Below are positions 10,841-22,821 of a DNA stretch of 64,000 bases, piece by piece. This DNA comes from Otis tarda (taxonomy: Eukaryota > Chordata > Aves > Otidiformes > Otididae): contig CM048552.1 in NCBI GenBank assembly GCA_026413225.1, forward strand, positions 165,552,053 to 165,616,052. Reading direction: 5' to 3'. The position numbers and the translations under genes are program-made. Below the pieces are notes generated by a model. The model worked only from the letters and a program-made list of their open reading frames with translations. It had not been told where the DNA came from and searched no databases. Each line of letters starts with the position of its first letter. The stretch's first letter is position 1.

Positions 10841-13568
10841 TTCTTCATATATAGAGTAAGTATGAATATCTTTTTCAGTGTTGTGTTATTATGAGTCTAA
10901 AGTAGTTTTTGGACTGATGCTTCATAATACTTTGTCTTTCAACTTGTTACTCACTGATAAAGTGAAATATGACATGTTTCACTAGTTTCCTCACACTTTC
11001 TCCTCAAATCATAGTTGTTATTCTCTTTCTCTTTTAAAATTCTAATATCATAGAAGGTTTTGATTTCAGATGCTCTTTCATAGTGACTTCATTAAATGTA
11101 TTTTACCTGGCTTTGTAGTATGAGTTGACTTCCTCATTAGTTAATCAGATTATCTCCAAAATTGAAACTTAATTTAAATAATTCTACAATAATAGCCTTT
11201 CAAGCCTTTTCTCAAACAGCCACTAAGATACTTTATTAATTACAGACCAAAACTGATCTTATGTGGGTCAATCAGTAAGAACCAGACAGCTGACCCCTCT
11301 TTACTTCTGAAAGTCGATGAACAGCTGAGATACATAAGGACTTTATTACATTTCTACATCTACTTTTAAATATACCTGAAGTGAGACAGCAGATATTTGC
11401 CCAAAGAGTTTTTATAATAAAACTGTATTTCATCAGAATCATTAGTGAACAAAATAATAAACATTTTTTTTTCCACAATTTCACCTGAAAATAAAGTTTT
11501 GAAAATAAAATAAAAACTAGTTTTTGTCTTCTTGGAATGAAAAGGTGAATGTTTACATTTTAAAATATAAATTTTCTTCAATGCAAAATATTAATACATT
11601 TTAAAGAGTAAATTGAATATTTCTAAGTAAGGACTTGAACTGACCCAAAATAAATCTTATATATCTTGTAACCTGGATTTTAGTTAATTAGTTTCCGGAC
11701 CATAGCTGTTTTATAAGACATGGCTTTCTCCTTGATGTTTGCTCCTTTTAGCATACACATAGGCATAGCTTATGGGCTCTAGCTTCCCATTAAATTATAG
11801 CTACTGTATTTTCACTAGCCTGAAATGGTTCATTTCCAACCAATGACTAACCATAGACTATCCAGTTCTGGTTAGTTTTTTTCTGGCTTTTCTTACTCTT
11901 TTAGGGATTTTATTTTTTTATGTCATTAGTCTAAATAGTCAGGTCAAAGACAAATATGCCACTGGCAGTATTTGCAGCCACAATCCTTTCAGAGTAACTT
12001 TTTTTTTCTTAGAATTTTTTTAGAAAAAATCATACAAAATACAATTTTAAATAATTCAGATAAACAAGTTGTGGGCCAAATCAGTGCTGATTGACGCTAC
12101 TTCAACATCTTTAAATCAGCAACAATTTAGGGGATTAATCATTACAGATCATGAACTGTTGGGCCCAGTTATCCAGTCTAGTCCATCACATTTATGGAAA
12201 TCCCACTTACAGAGCCACATATCCCACCAAAGCCACAGATCTCACCAAAGTTGCTGAAAGATGAAAACTCTCAGTATCTTTTTAAGAAAAATACAACACA
12301 AAACTTTCTGTTTATCTTCTGAGTATGAGTGTGAAATAGACAAGCAACTTAAGAATTATTAGGAATCTTTGATTTTTGCATGATTTCACTTTCATTTCTA
12401 CCAAAATAATAATAAAACCCCCCTGTGTTTATTTATTTATTTATTTCCCTCAAAAATGCAAATATAAGCATGTACAACCTCTCTACTACAAGTAATTGCT
12501 TGCAGACAGGGAGGAGTGGAGGAAGGATTCTCGCTTTATTAAAAGTCACTTTAGTGAGGATGAAATGTTTTTGTCTACAGCAGCTTTAAAATAAATGTAA
12601 AATATAATTCACAGAAAGGAAACTTCCATTATATATATATATCTATATACACATAAAATGTGTATGTATATAAGGAATGAAAGACAGAAGAACCAACTTG
12701 CCTGAGGTTCCCAAGAGGATGAATGTAATTTCTATCATACATTGTAGAAAGTAAAATGTAGTCCAAGCTAGGGATTTGCTCAACGGACTCCCTGAAGTGT
12801 AAGGCCTGGATGCCCTCATCCAAGCCTCCATGAACCCATGATTGTCTCTTCAATAGCACAGAAGTTCTTTGTGAACTGGGAACAGTGAAAGGTACTGCTC
12901 ATGTGTCTCATGGGTTAAGGAATGAATTCTGATGTAGAACGTAAGTTCCTGTATTCCCTAATAAATACAGACAAATAGACTTCTCCAAGAGGAAATTCAG
13001 AGTATCAGTTTATACTCAAGGACTAAATTATACTTTATAGTAGCCCTTCTCTATATTGAAAAGATAAAGAGATGTAAGATATAAGGACTATTAATTCAGA
13101 TGCCAAACCAATGAAAATATCTCCAAAAATGTTACTAGCACTTTTATCATGGAATTGGAAGCTAAAGACAAGACTGTTGTCCCTCCCACCCCCAACGTGT
13201 GATACATACTTATACATCCTCATTCACCATAACTAACTGTTGTATCAGCCATGTATTACTATATTTTATCTTTATTTATTTTTTTTTAATAGATAACATT
13301 AAATGTCATATGTACAGAAGATAATGACCATTTTAAAGCTGAAGAAAACTGAACCTCATCTGATTCCCTTTTTGCAGCTGGACTACTTTGCAGTCAGTAA
13401 TGAAGGAGGAAGTGAAGAGAAGTCAGCAGAGTCGACTCAACAAACAGTCTTGCATTTCACTAAGAGTTTGTTTTGGGCAAGCATAACAAATATTGTGAGG
13501 TTTGGAGTATTTATCTTCACACTCCCTGATTTGCTGAGTAATGTTATAAGGATAAGACAGGTACATGT
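10841..13568. other. AT-rich stretch with microsatellites
   Basis: No gene or transposon is recognised. It contains a TTTA repeat at 12,428-12,446, a TA-rich repeat at 12,629-12,650, and scattered A/T runs. Confidence 0.55.
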
Positions 13569-14215
13569 TGTTGTGATTTTGACTAGGATAGAGCTAATTT
13601 TCTTCTCAGTAGCTGCTATGTTTTGGATTTAGTATGAGATTTGGTATGTGAAGAATGTTGATAATGCACTAATGTTATTAGTTGTTGCTAAAGAGACCAA
13701 GGACACTTTCAGCTTCGCAGATTTTGCTAATGTACAGGTCCAGGAAGTTGGGAGGGGTATAGTACAGTTGATCGAAACTGGCCAAAGAGAGTATTCCATG
13801 CCACAAATGCTATAGTTAGTATATAAGTGGGGGTAGGCTGGTGAGCTGGTTGGCTTTTCTCCTGTTGTTCAGAATTGTTCCAGGATAATTTTCAGGTTTT
13901 TTTTTTTTGTTCCTTGATTGCTGCTTGGGATGGGCTGTATTGGTCATTAGGTTGTCGGGTGGTGAGGAATTGTGTATAATTCATTTTGTATATTTTATTA
14001 TTCAGATGATGATGATGATTATTATTACTTATAATATATATATATATGTATATATGTATACACACAATTATCTTTGGCTTTGCTTGCTAATAAGCTGTCT
14101 TTATCTCAACCCACAAGTTTTCTTCCCAGTGCTCTCCTCCATCTCCTAGAGAGGAGGAGAGGGAGTGAGCGGCTGTGTGGTACTAGATTGCTGACTCGGG
14201 TTAAACTACTACCCA
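13569..14215 (+). mobile_element. Solo LTR of the provirus family
   Basis: It is collinear with the 5' LTR of the 41 kb provirus: the start TGTTGTGATTTTGACTAGG, the blocks GCTATGTTTTGGATTT and GAAGAATGTTGATAA, the U3 block ACTGGCCAAAGAGAGTATTC, and the U5 block TTATCTCAACCCACAAG. The flanks CATGT and CATAT agree at 4 of 5 positions, a plausible decayed 5-bp duplication. A TATA-like TATATAAG lies at 13,820-13,827, which the provirus LTR lacks. GAT and TA microsatellites have expanded inside it at about 13,999-14,062. It is clearly more diverged than the provirus LTR, so it is an older insertion. Confidence 0.87.
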
Positions 14216-14220
14216 CATAT

Positions 14221-14890
14221 TAAAAAAAGTAGTCTCTTTTCCACTTGGAGAATTCTTAGTTGTCTATACATTGCTGGATTTCTTGTCCATTGAAATCTAG
14301 GGAATTGGACATTTACTTCAGGTTTGTCCTCCAAAAACTAGAGTCCTAAAATGTGGTGCATCCATACCTCATTAGTCACATAGTAACTGTGTCTTATATT
14401 CTTTCTTTTTCACTTTCATTGCTATATGACCTAAAGACCTTGTCTCTGCTAGAGCTTGAAATGTGTAGAGAAAATGGGAATGCAATTATTTGAAAATCTA
14501 GTGAGAAATAGAGGCAGCACTATTAGAAAGGGGATGTTTGTCTCTTAGTCATGAAGGACACAGAGTATATAAGGAGATCTTAGGATATGAAGACCTTTGA
14601 AAGTAACTTTATAGTTCAAGTCATAGAGTGAAGACAATATTATGGGATGTATTCGGATCATGTACCAGTGGCACTTATTTTAGTGACCTTAGAATCTTAG
14701 ACATCAGTGGTCAGTTCTGACAGCTAGGGCTAAGGACTCTGCCTCCCTATACCCTCATGATGTCTGAACTTCAATAGGTTGCCTGCCTACTTCTTCAATT
14801 ATTCCAGAGTGAAACAAGGCTGAGCAGTCTCAGATGAAAAAGCAGCTTAAGTCTTACATTATTCTATTACTTCACTGTAGTTTGGGTTTG
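14221..14890. other. AT-rich spacer
   Basis: No gene, transposon or notable structure seen. Confidence 0.55.
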
Positions 14891-15092
14891 CCTGCCTTCC
14901 TTCCTTCCTTGCATCCCTCACTCCCTCCCTCCTTCCCTCCTTCCTTGCATCCCTCCTTCCCTCCTTCCCTCCTTCCTTCCTTTCTTCCTTCCTTCCTTTC
15001 TTCCTTCCTTCCTTTCTTCCTTCCTTCCTTCCTTTCTTCCTCACTTCCTTTCTCACTTCCTCACTTCCCTTTCTTTCCTTTCTTCTTTCCTA
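14891..15092. repeat. Pyrimidine-rich CCTT/CTTTC satellite
   Basis: About 200 bp of almost pure C+T on the plus strand, made of CCTT, CCCT and TTTC units with two interrupting GCAT steps (near 14,910 and 14,948). The plus-strand frame at 14,834-15,121 (Pro/Ser/Leu repeats) and the minus-strand frame at 14,859-15,056 (Arg/Lys/Glu/Gly repeats) are translations of this repeat and are not genes. Confidence 0.93.
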
Positions 15093-15972
15093 ACGTCTTA
15101 CACCCCTACCCCAGTACTTGATTATGCTGCTTAAATTTGGCTCTGAGTCAAAGCAAAGAACCATGAAAATGATGTTCACAACACAGAATACATAAGCAGA
15201 GTAAAAGTGCATTTTTCATGACTAAATATACAGTTATTTTAGTACCCTAAGTATGAGATAATGACAATATGAATAAAATTGCAATTTTCCAGACCAATTA
15301 GTTAAACTGTGTCTTCATCTGGTGACAAAACCATAATTTCAAAATATTTTTTAGATGTCTTGATTTAAAATGAAATCACAAATCCCTTCCTTATACCACA
15401 TCGCCTTTAATATCACACTGTTTTCCAGTATCAAGTATGTGAGGAAAATAGTTGAATAATACTTGAGTTTCCTCTAGTCATTTTAATGAAATAAATTGTT
15501 GGATATCTACCCCAAGATAATATATATGTTAGAATGTGAGAAATGATGGTTTCAAGAAGTCCATTGAATATTTGTCACTACTCTCACTTTTATTTACAAG
15601 TAGCTGACAACCTAGAGTGTCAGGCAGTAACATAAAACTAAAGTACATCTAGTTACACTGATGTTGGAGTAAAGAATAATTTAAAATTATTTACAAGATT
15701 TTTGAGAGTTAGTATACATATATGTTAGTTCAGGTGAAGAACATAAATTTCAGCTACACTTTTGAGAGGAAAATAAATAGATTTCTCTGTCAGATGTTTG
15801 AATTTCCAATGGTGAATGAGTTTTACAAATGCAAACCACATCATGTCCTTTCATTACTTCATGGATATAGAGAAGAGCAGGGTCCATATTAACTGCATTT
15901 TCTCTCGCTAAAGTTGAGTGGCTTCTAAATGAAATCTGTAAAATTAACAGGTAGTGAATACGGACAGTGGGT
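15093..15972. other. AT-rich spacer
   Basis: No gene or transposon recognised. Confidence 0.55.
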
Positions 15973-16890
15973 AGAGTGCACCCTCAGCAAGTTCGCCGAT
16001 GACACCAAGCTGTGTGGTGCCGTTGACACGCTGGAAGGGAGGGATGCCATCCAGAGGGACCTTGACAGGCTGGAGAGGTGGACCTGTGCCAACCTCATCA
16101 AGTTCAATAAGGCCAGGTGCAAGGTCCTGCACCTGGGTTGTGGCAATCCCAGGCACAAATACAGGCTGGGTGGAGAATGGATTGAGAGCAGCCCTGAGGA
16201 GAAGGACTTGGGAGTGCTGGTGGATGAGAAGCTCAACATGAGTGGGCAATGCGCCCTTGCGGCCCAGAAGGCCAACCGCATCCTGGGCTGCATCAAGAGG
16301 AGCATGGCCAGCAGGTCGAGGGAGGTGATTCTCCCCCTCTACTCTGCCCTGGTGAGACCCCACCTGGAGTACTGTGTCCAGTTCTGGAGCCCCAGACATA
16401 AGAAGGACATGGACCAGCTGGAGAAGGTCCAGAGGAGGGCCATGAAGATGATCAGAGGGCTGGAGCACCTTTCCTATGAGGACAGGCTGAGACAGTTGGG
16501 GCTGTTCAGCCTGGAGAAGTGGAGGCTCCAGGGTGATCTTATAGCGGTCCTCCAGTACCTCACGGGGGCCTACAAGAAGATGGGGAGAAGCTGTTCAGTA
16601 GGGCCTGTTGTGATAGGACGAGGAGCAATGGTTTTAAAATAGAGGGAGATAGATTTAGATTGGATATTAGGAAAAAATTTTTTACAATGCGAGTTGTAGA
16701 ACACTGGAACAGGTTGCCCAGAGAGGTGGTGGAAGCCCCATCCCTGGAAACGTTCAAGGCCAGGTTGGATGAGGCTCTGAGCAATCTGATCTAGTCATGG
16801 ATGTCTCTGCTCCTTGCAGGGGGTTTGGACTAGATGACCTTTGAAGGTCCCTTCCAACTCTAACCATTCTATGATTGTGTGATTCTATGT
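15973..16890 (+). mobile_element. CR1 LINE, 5'-truncated, ORF2 3' half
   Basis: This CR1 fragment starts in the middle of ORF2. The frame 15,973-16,642 contains the reverse transcriptase catalytic box FADDTKL (about 16,000), then [20 protein letters not shown] and [20 protein letters not shown]. Compared with the intact 8.7 kb copy, one base is missing near 16,575-16,580. This shifts the frame and brings a stop at 16,640-16,642. The original frame continues as homology to a TAG near 16,794. A 3' UTR and ATTCTATG-like octamers end it at about 16,890. It is dead because of 5' truncation and the frameshift, and is slightly older than the 8.7 kb copy. Confidence 0.93.
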
Positions 16891-17076
16891 AGAAATAAAG
16901 AGAGTTTTCAATAAAGCTTCGGAAAAAGAGAAGAGAGGTGATAGAAAATGGAAATTACCTTTAAATATAAATATGTTAGGAATTTTAACATTCATATGTT
17001 ATAAAAATAAAGTCATTGTTTTGATTTGTGTTATTCAGACTCTTATGCGTTATTTTGAGTTTATGTTTAAGAGAGG

Positions 17077-17916
17077 TGTTGTAGTTTAGCCCAGTCGGAA
17101 CCAGACTATGCAGTCTCTCTCTCTCACTCCCGTCCACCCTCCAAAGGAATAGTTAGAGGTAATATAAGAAAAAAAAAAAGCTCAAGGTTTAAGATAAGAA
17201 CAGGGAGAGATCCTTAAATTTACCATTATGGGCAAAACAGACTGGACTTGGGGAAAACTATTCCTTTATTACTAAAATCAAAGCAGTATAATGAGAAAGA
17301 GAACAAGATAACTTCCCCCACCTCTCCTTCTTCCTAGGCTTAACATTATCTCTACCTCCTTCCTCCCCGAGCAGCATGGGGGGGAAGAGGGAAGGGGGGT
17401 TACGGTCACTTCATCATTTGTTGCTTTATGCCACTCCTTCCTCCTCAGGAAAAAAACTCTTCACATTCCTCCATTGCTTCATCCTGGGGTCCTTCCCACA
17501 GGCTACAGTCCCTCGTGAACTGCTCTGATGTGGGTCATTTCTTCCACGGGGTACAGTCCCTCCAGAACAGCTGCCCCAGCATGGGCCCTCCATGGGCCAC
17601 AGCCTCCTTCAGGCATCCGCCTGCCCAGGCGTGGGGTCCTCCACAGGCTGCAGGTGCCTCTTTGCTCCTCCGTGGACCTCCATGTTCTGTAGGGGGACAG
17701 CCTGCTTCACCATGGTCTTCACCACAGGCTGCAGGTGAATCTCTGCCAGGAGCAGCATTACTCCTCCCCCTCCTTCTTCACCGACCTTGGTGACTGTGGC
17801 GGGTCCGCTATAGGCCCAGCCAAGTCCACTGGACAAAGGGGAAAGGGAAACTACTTCTAGAAGCTTCTTACAGAAGCTGCCACTGTAGCCGCCCCTCACT
17901 AAATAAAACCAGGACA
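17077..17916 (-). mobile_element. Solo LTR, ERVL-like, short 840-bp form
   Basis: Ends TGTTGTAGTTTAGCCC (17,077) and ACCAGGACA (17,916), with a perfect 5-bp duplication AGAGG at 17,072-17,076 and 17,917-17,921. It is collinear with the 1.1-kb copies but lacks about 250-300 bp. It passes directly from the CTTCTTCACCGACCTTGGTG block into GGGTCCGCTATAGGCCCAGC, skipping the segment present at 5,240-5,560 in the 4.5 kb copy. This is either an internal deletion or a distinct short subfamily. Confidence 0.9.
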
Positions 17917-17921
17917 AGAGG

Positions 17922-18875
17922 ACAGAATGTCAAACGTGAGAGTGGCAATAAAAAAGGAATCTATAGCTTAGAGTTTGAATAAGAAGAATGATTGTAAAAA
18001 GAGAGAATTTAATGGTTAAGGACCAGTGAGATGTTTAAATTCTGTATACCATACTCCTATCATTAACTTGAATAATAAGGTAGCTTAGAAAGAAAACAGA
18101 AAGCTATTTTTACACAAAGTGTTCATAGAGAAAGCAGAACTGTTGCATAATGGCAACAACATCCTAGTAAGAGTAACCCTTTTCCTATTTGCAGACTAAA
18201 CGCTTTCCTTATCTGTAATCATCTGAAAGTTGCTTACCTCTACTTGCTTTATAACATGAAAAACTGAGTTACTGGTATGTTTTAATCACTATACTTGCAC
18301 AAATGTTTGGAGTTTTTCATAATTGTTTTCTTCTTTTTTTTTTCCCTTAAGTTATTTTTTCTTTAATTCTTCTGGCTGTAAGTTTCTGTTGGGATTAACC
18401 AGGAGAGAATCTAAAATCCAAAAGTTGGTATATATGTTCTGCTAGTCAGTGACGAGGATTTGTTGACTAGCGAAAAATATCTGTCAGAGGATACTCAAAA
18501 ATTGACAGAAAAACCCATTGCTAGAGAAAACATGAATTTAATCTTATCTAGTCCTTTTCTGTTGCGAGAGTAGCCACAGAAAAGGAAAGGTCTGTGAAAA
18601 GAAATACTCATTAAAATGTGGCCTTAGATTGGACATAGATCTCATGTTGAGATTAAAAATAATCAGTCTTTCTCTCTAAATCATGATCTTCCCTCAGAAG
18701 AAGCTTCTCCTTTATATTTGGGAACTAAGACTAATTATGTAAATTAAAAAATAAATTATAATAAGAGCATGACTTCCATTTAACACCTTTAAGTGACTAC
18801 GCCTGATTAACAAGTCTGAAACAGAGTTGACCCATGGTTGATCCATATTGCATTGCTATGTTCAGCAGGACTGCA
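17922..18875. other. AT-rich spacer
   Basis: No gene or transposon recognised. Confidence 0.55.
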
Positions 18876-19043
18876 TGTTTTAATTATAACTTCAGTATAC
18901 ACAAAGTGTATAAGTTTAAAAGTACATTGTAAGAATAAGTAACAACTTCTTAGGCTTGTGTTGTTTTAATTGTAATTTCTTCAGTATACCCAGAGCGTGA
19001 GAAAGTACATCATAAGAATGGATAACAACTCTTTGGCCTTGTG
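18876..19043. repeat. Diverged tandem duplication, about 83 bp x 2
   Basis: Copy 1 is 18,876-18,960 and copy 2 is 18,962-19,043. Shared blocks in the same order are TGTTTTAATT, CTTCAGTATAC, AAAGTACAT, TAAGAAT and AACAACT, and both end in GGC(C)TTGTG. Small indels separate the copies, so the duplication is not recent. It lies next to the U5 end of the LTR at 19,099. Confidence 0.85.
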
Positions 19044-19098
19044 TATGAAAAAAACAGAAGATATGCAAGAGAGAAGCATTACATCACAGCAACTCCCT

Positions 19099-19600
19099 TG
19101 TTTCCTCCTTTGAGCTCTGGCCAAGCTCTAGAGGGGGGGCCAACGGGATAACTGAAACCAGATGATTCCGCAATTTAGAATAATGAAAGTTGTTTATTTA
19201 GCACAATAAAAGGCTGGACCCTCTTGCAGGACTTTGGAGACCTCACCTATGAATGGATGCACTGTGGAGGACATCCCAATTGCTGGGACAGGCTCTCCAA
19301 ATCCTTGCTGTAACCGGGGCCTCCCAGCGACTGTGGATCTGGATGATGGTAACGTATCAATAGGGCAATTGGTAATGCATCTTTCTTAATCACTATACTT
19401 ATTTCCATGTTGTAATGATTAGATGCATTACCTTTAAATGCTATTACTATTAATCTGTTCATAATAACTACTAATCCTTTATTACCTTCTCTATATGAAT
19501 AAATCAAATGCAACTGAAGTTTTTGGAGTATTTTGGTATTTAAACCCTTTGTGCTGATCCTGCTCTGAGGTAAAATACACCTAAAAGGCATTAAGAGATG
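19099..19600 (-). mobile_element. Probable LTR of a second type (ERVK-like)
   Basis: On the minus strand, TTTATTGTGCTAAATAAACA (about 19,192-19,211) looks like a retroviral poly(A) region, followed by a U5-like stretch ending GGAGGAAACA at 19,099. Upstream lies a U3-like region with GATCCACAGTCGCTGGGAGG and GGTGAGGTCTCCAAAGTCCT. From memory this resembles ERVK-type bird LTRs. The upper boundary near 19,600 is a guess and no target-site duplication was found. A 114-codon minus-strand frame at 19,247-19,591 lies inside it and is not called as a gene. Confidence 0.5.
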
Positions 19601-20200
19601 TGATCTGATATGTGACTGTGATATTTCTGTTTACTCATAAAGCACAATCAGCTGCAATATAGTTATATTTTTGTCAGATCTCTACAACTTCTTGAATTTT
19701 TTTTTCTTTAAAGGTAGTACTTTTCATTTAACAATGATAAAAAAAAACTATGAACATAGATCTCAAAAAAAAGGAAGATGATTCATAATAAAACTACATG
19801 CTTAAAAATGCTGATAATAATTTTCATTTGAAGTTCATTGTACATGATGTATGTTTAAAATAGGGCCATTAAAGGTTATTTCAAAAACAGTAAGTTTCAT
19901 AAAGAAGGTTTCTTGACATTACTGATGTATAACAAATAAACTGTGACAGTTTGCAAACCAGTCAACGTGGCCATCAACATTTTGATCTGTCACACAGATG
20001 CATGCATCCACAACACCATTTCCTCTTTCCACTTTTCTATGCTTACATGTGTGAACAAAAAGAAAAAAAAAGAAAGTTACATAGCTATGAGCTATTTTGT
20101 TAATGTCAGCAAATAGTAATAATGAAAATGCGTAAAACCAGAATAACTGATAGACGAATAAACTCAGACATATAAAAAGCAAATTTGTAGCTAACATTGA
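19601..20200. other. AT-rich spacer
   Basis: No gene or transposon recognised. It contains A/T runs and a nine-base direct repeat CTAACATTG near its right end. Confidence 0.5.
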
Positions 20201-20710
20201 CCTAACATTGACCTTTCAGATCCCTGATACTCCCTCTTGAAGGACACTTGGTATTTGTGAACTTTAGGGTCTGTAAAGAGCTCAGCAACTAAGAATCAAA
20301 ACAGTGTGGCTAAGTATCATATGGATGGATATTGTGACCTAACTTTGCTCATTTGCATTTAAAAGTTTGGTTTAATAGAATCTATTAAGGAGAGTCTTTG
20401 GTGTCCCAAGTCAGATATACTCAAGTAAGAGGGGCAGGAGGAGGGAGGGGACACAGAGGACGAAGTTTGAGAGGCACTCTTGAAAGGATGCACGCCATAC
20501 CAAAGGAGTGAGATGCCTGAAGGTAGGGTGACCTCTAAGGGACTGAAGCCCATAGGCTACCCACACCAAGGCAGAAACACTCACAGGTGAAAGCAGCAGA
20601 GGAAAATTAGTAAGAAATACAGAGCGGCTGTAAGAAATCCCTAATGCAAATGACCACACACCCCAACCCCAGTGCTGCCCCTCATTGGAGAAAAAGAGTG
20701 AGTGTAACCT
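20201..20710. other. GC-richer unassigned block, possibly ERV-derived
   Basis: Its composition differs from the AT-rich flanks: purine-rich GGGGCAGGAGGAGGGAGGGG at about 20,430 and CACACACCCCAACCCCAGTG at about 20,658. It vaguely resembles non-coding internal sequence of bird endogenous retroviruses, but I cannot place it in a family. The minus-strand frames at 20,359-20,553 and 20,411-20,659 have no recognisable motif. Confidence 0.3.
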
Positions 20711-22392
20711 TCAATGAAAACAAGGGAAGTAGAGATGATGAATAAGAAAATGTGTTTGTCTTAAGTTCAATGTTGAGAAGGGACAGGAAAGCTATCTACT
20801 TAATATTTATTTGGTTATATTGTGGGTTTTTTCCCCTCAGTACTGAAAACAATGATCAGAAGTTGTTGCTAATTGGCTATAATTTAATTAAGTAAAAATT
20901 TATGGAATCAAGATTGTTTTCATTGCAATAATAATTCAGATGTGACTTCTTGCCTTTCAAGGATGGTTTTTTGTAATGTATGATTGAATATAGAAATACT
21001 TTTGTGATGCAGTTTGCTTTTTTTGCTGCTATTATATCTAGCTGCATTTTTTGTTACAAAGCTTGTTGCAGTGACATGGACATAGCCCTGAGATAACTAA
21101 GGGGGAAAATGTATTCAAGGATTCTTATTCTGTAAAATATGTGAAGGTTAATATACAGCACATACACCCTTTTACCCTAATTCCAGAAAGGCATTAGAAT
21201 TCTCCAAGGTATTGTTTCTTTTATTCTAAAAGTTTTCTGGGTTTTTTTTTTTTTTCAGTTGATTTCCTCCTCTAATTCCCTATATTTAACATGCCAGAGT
21301 CTTTTAGCATAAAAATAAAACACATATTAAACAGAGGTAGACTGAAGGCTGCAGTACCTCTCTATAAATGGCAGTTACAGCTTTATTTAATAAAGTATAG
21401 AATTTTAGAACAGTAAATCCTTTTGGAGAAATACTGCATCTCCTGCTTTCTTCTACGGTTGCAGCAGGTGTCAAAGTATTGTTTCATATGAAGAGAGAAT
21501 GGTTTGAAACTCCCAATTTTCTTATTGGTCATTTTTATTTTTTCCATCCCAAGTACTCAAAAAAACAGTGCATGATTGTACTTCAGTTGCATTTTTTCCT
21601 CAAATGATCACTAGTGACAAAACTAACTAGTTTAATTCTTAGCATTAATATATGGTACTGAAAAATGAGAACAGATATAGTTCAGTCTGTTCGACACATT
21701 TTAAGAATACTTCCCCCCCCAAAAAAAAACATTCTGAGCCATTGTCATAGATTTTTTTTTTTGTTTGGTATTGCTTTTTTCTTACAAAATTACTTTTCTT
21801 TGTATAATATCTATCATATTTCAAACAACCTAGGCATAATATTGTGCAAGTTAGTGAGCTACTTGGAGAGGACTAATATATCAAAGTAACAATTTGCTGA
21901 GAGTCTGAAGAGAAGAAAACATAAGAAACATTTTGGTGGTTGTGTTATGAAGTTTGAACACAGGAAATCCATGGGTAAGAAATTAATTGCCTTTGCTCTT
22001 ATGCAATAATCTAAACTAGACACACAAGACAAATCAGACAAAACCTATGCTCCTGTCTGTCTGTTTAGGTCACCGTAGCATGTGATTATGTAAAAGAGGT
22101 ATTTACATTGGAGACTTACATGCAAATCAAAAATAAAAACATTTGTATTTTTGAAAGAAACTGATCAACAATCAAACATCAAAATAAGCAAATGCCTGAT
22201 TATCTATAAACACATTCCCATTCTTTGTAAGAAACTGAAACTGGAACAACATTCCGATATTTGTTTAGCAGTATTTAAAATGTGTTTTAATCGACTCTTC
22301 TTGGGTCAAACATACATAATAAGACCAGATACAGACTGATGAAGAATTAAGCTGTATTTACCCACTTTAAGCCTTTCTGCATTTGGTGAAAA
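20711..22392. other. AT-rich stretch
   Basis: No gene or transposon recognised. A/T runs occur near 21,240, 21,715-21,730 and 21,752-21,762. Confidence 0.55.
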
Positions 22393-22821
22393 ATTACAAC
22401 CAACAAAGACACATAAGTCTTCATCATAAAAGTACATTAAGTTGGTCAACAATGACTTCCCCTTGGTGAAGCCATGATGACTATTACTAATGATTTTCTT
22501 GTAATTCAAATGTTTGGAAATATTTTTCTGGATTAGCTGGAAAGCTTCACAGAGATAAAGCTAAGGCTGACTGGTGTGTAGATTCCTGGGTCCTCCTTCT
22601 TGCCCTTGAAGATGAAAGTGACGTTTTCTTTCTTCCAGTCTTTTGGTACTTCTTCCAATCACTCTGATTGTTCAAAGATTGTTGAGAGTGGCCTTGCAAT
22701 GACAACTCCTAGCTCCCTCAGCAGTCACGGGTGTATCCCATCAGGTGCTACAGACTTATGTATATCCAGTTTGCTTAAGTATTCCTTGACCTGATCTTCC
22801 ATCTCCTTGCCCCAGGCTTGA
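22393..22821 (-). mobile_element. Old CR1 LINE, reverse transcriptase region (part 2)
   Basis: Minus-strand translation shows CR1 reverse transcriptase pieces in order: DQVKEYLSKLDIHK, PDGIHP, LEEVPKDWKKENVTFIFKGK, then HHGFTKGKSLLTN near 22,450. Several stops and frame changes break it. The element continues upstream at 23,902-24,118; the LTR at 22,822-23,901 separates the parts. It ends abruptly at about 22,393, before the FADD box, so its 3' part is missing. That is unusual for CR1, which normally loses the 5' end. Confidence 0.8.

Noticed and set aside
14834-15121. Pro/Ser/Leu-repeat frame and its Arg/Lys/Glu-rich antisense partner
   Set aside because: Direct translation of the pyrimidine-rich satellite.
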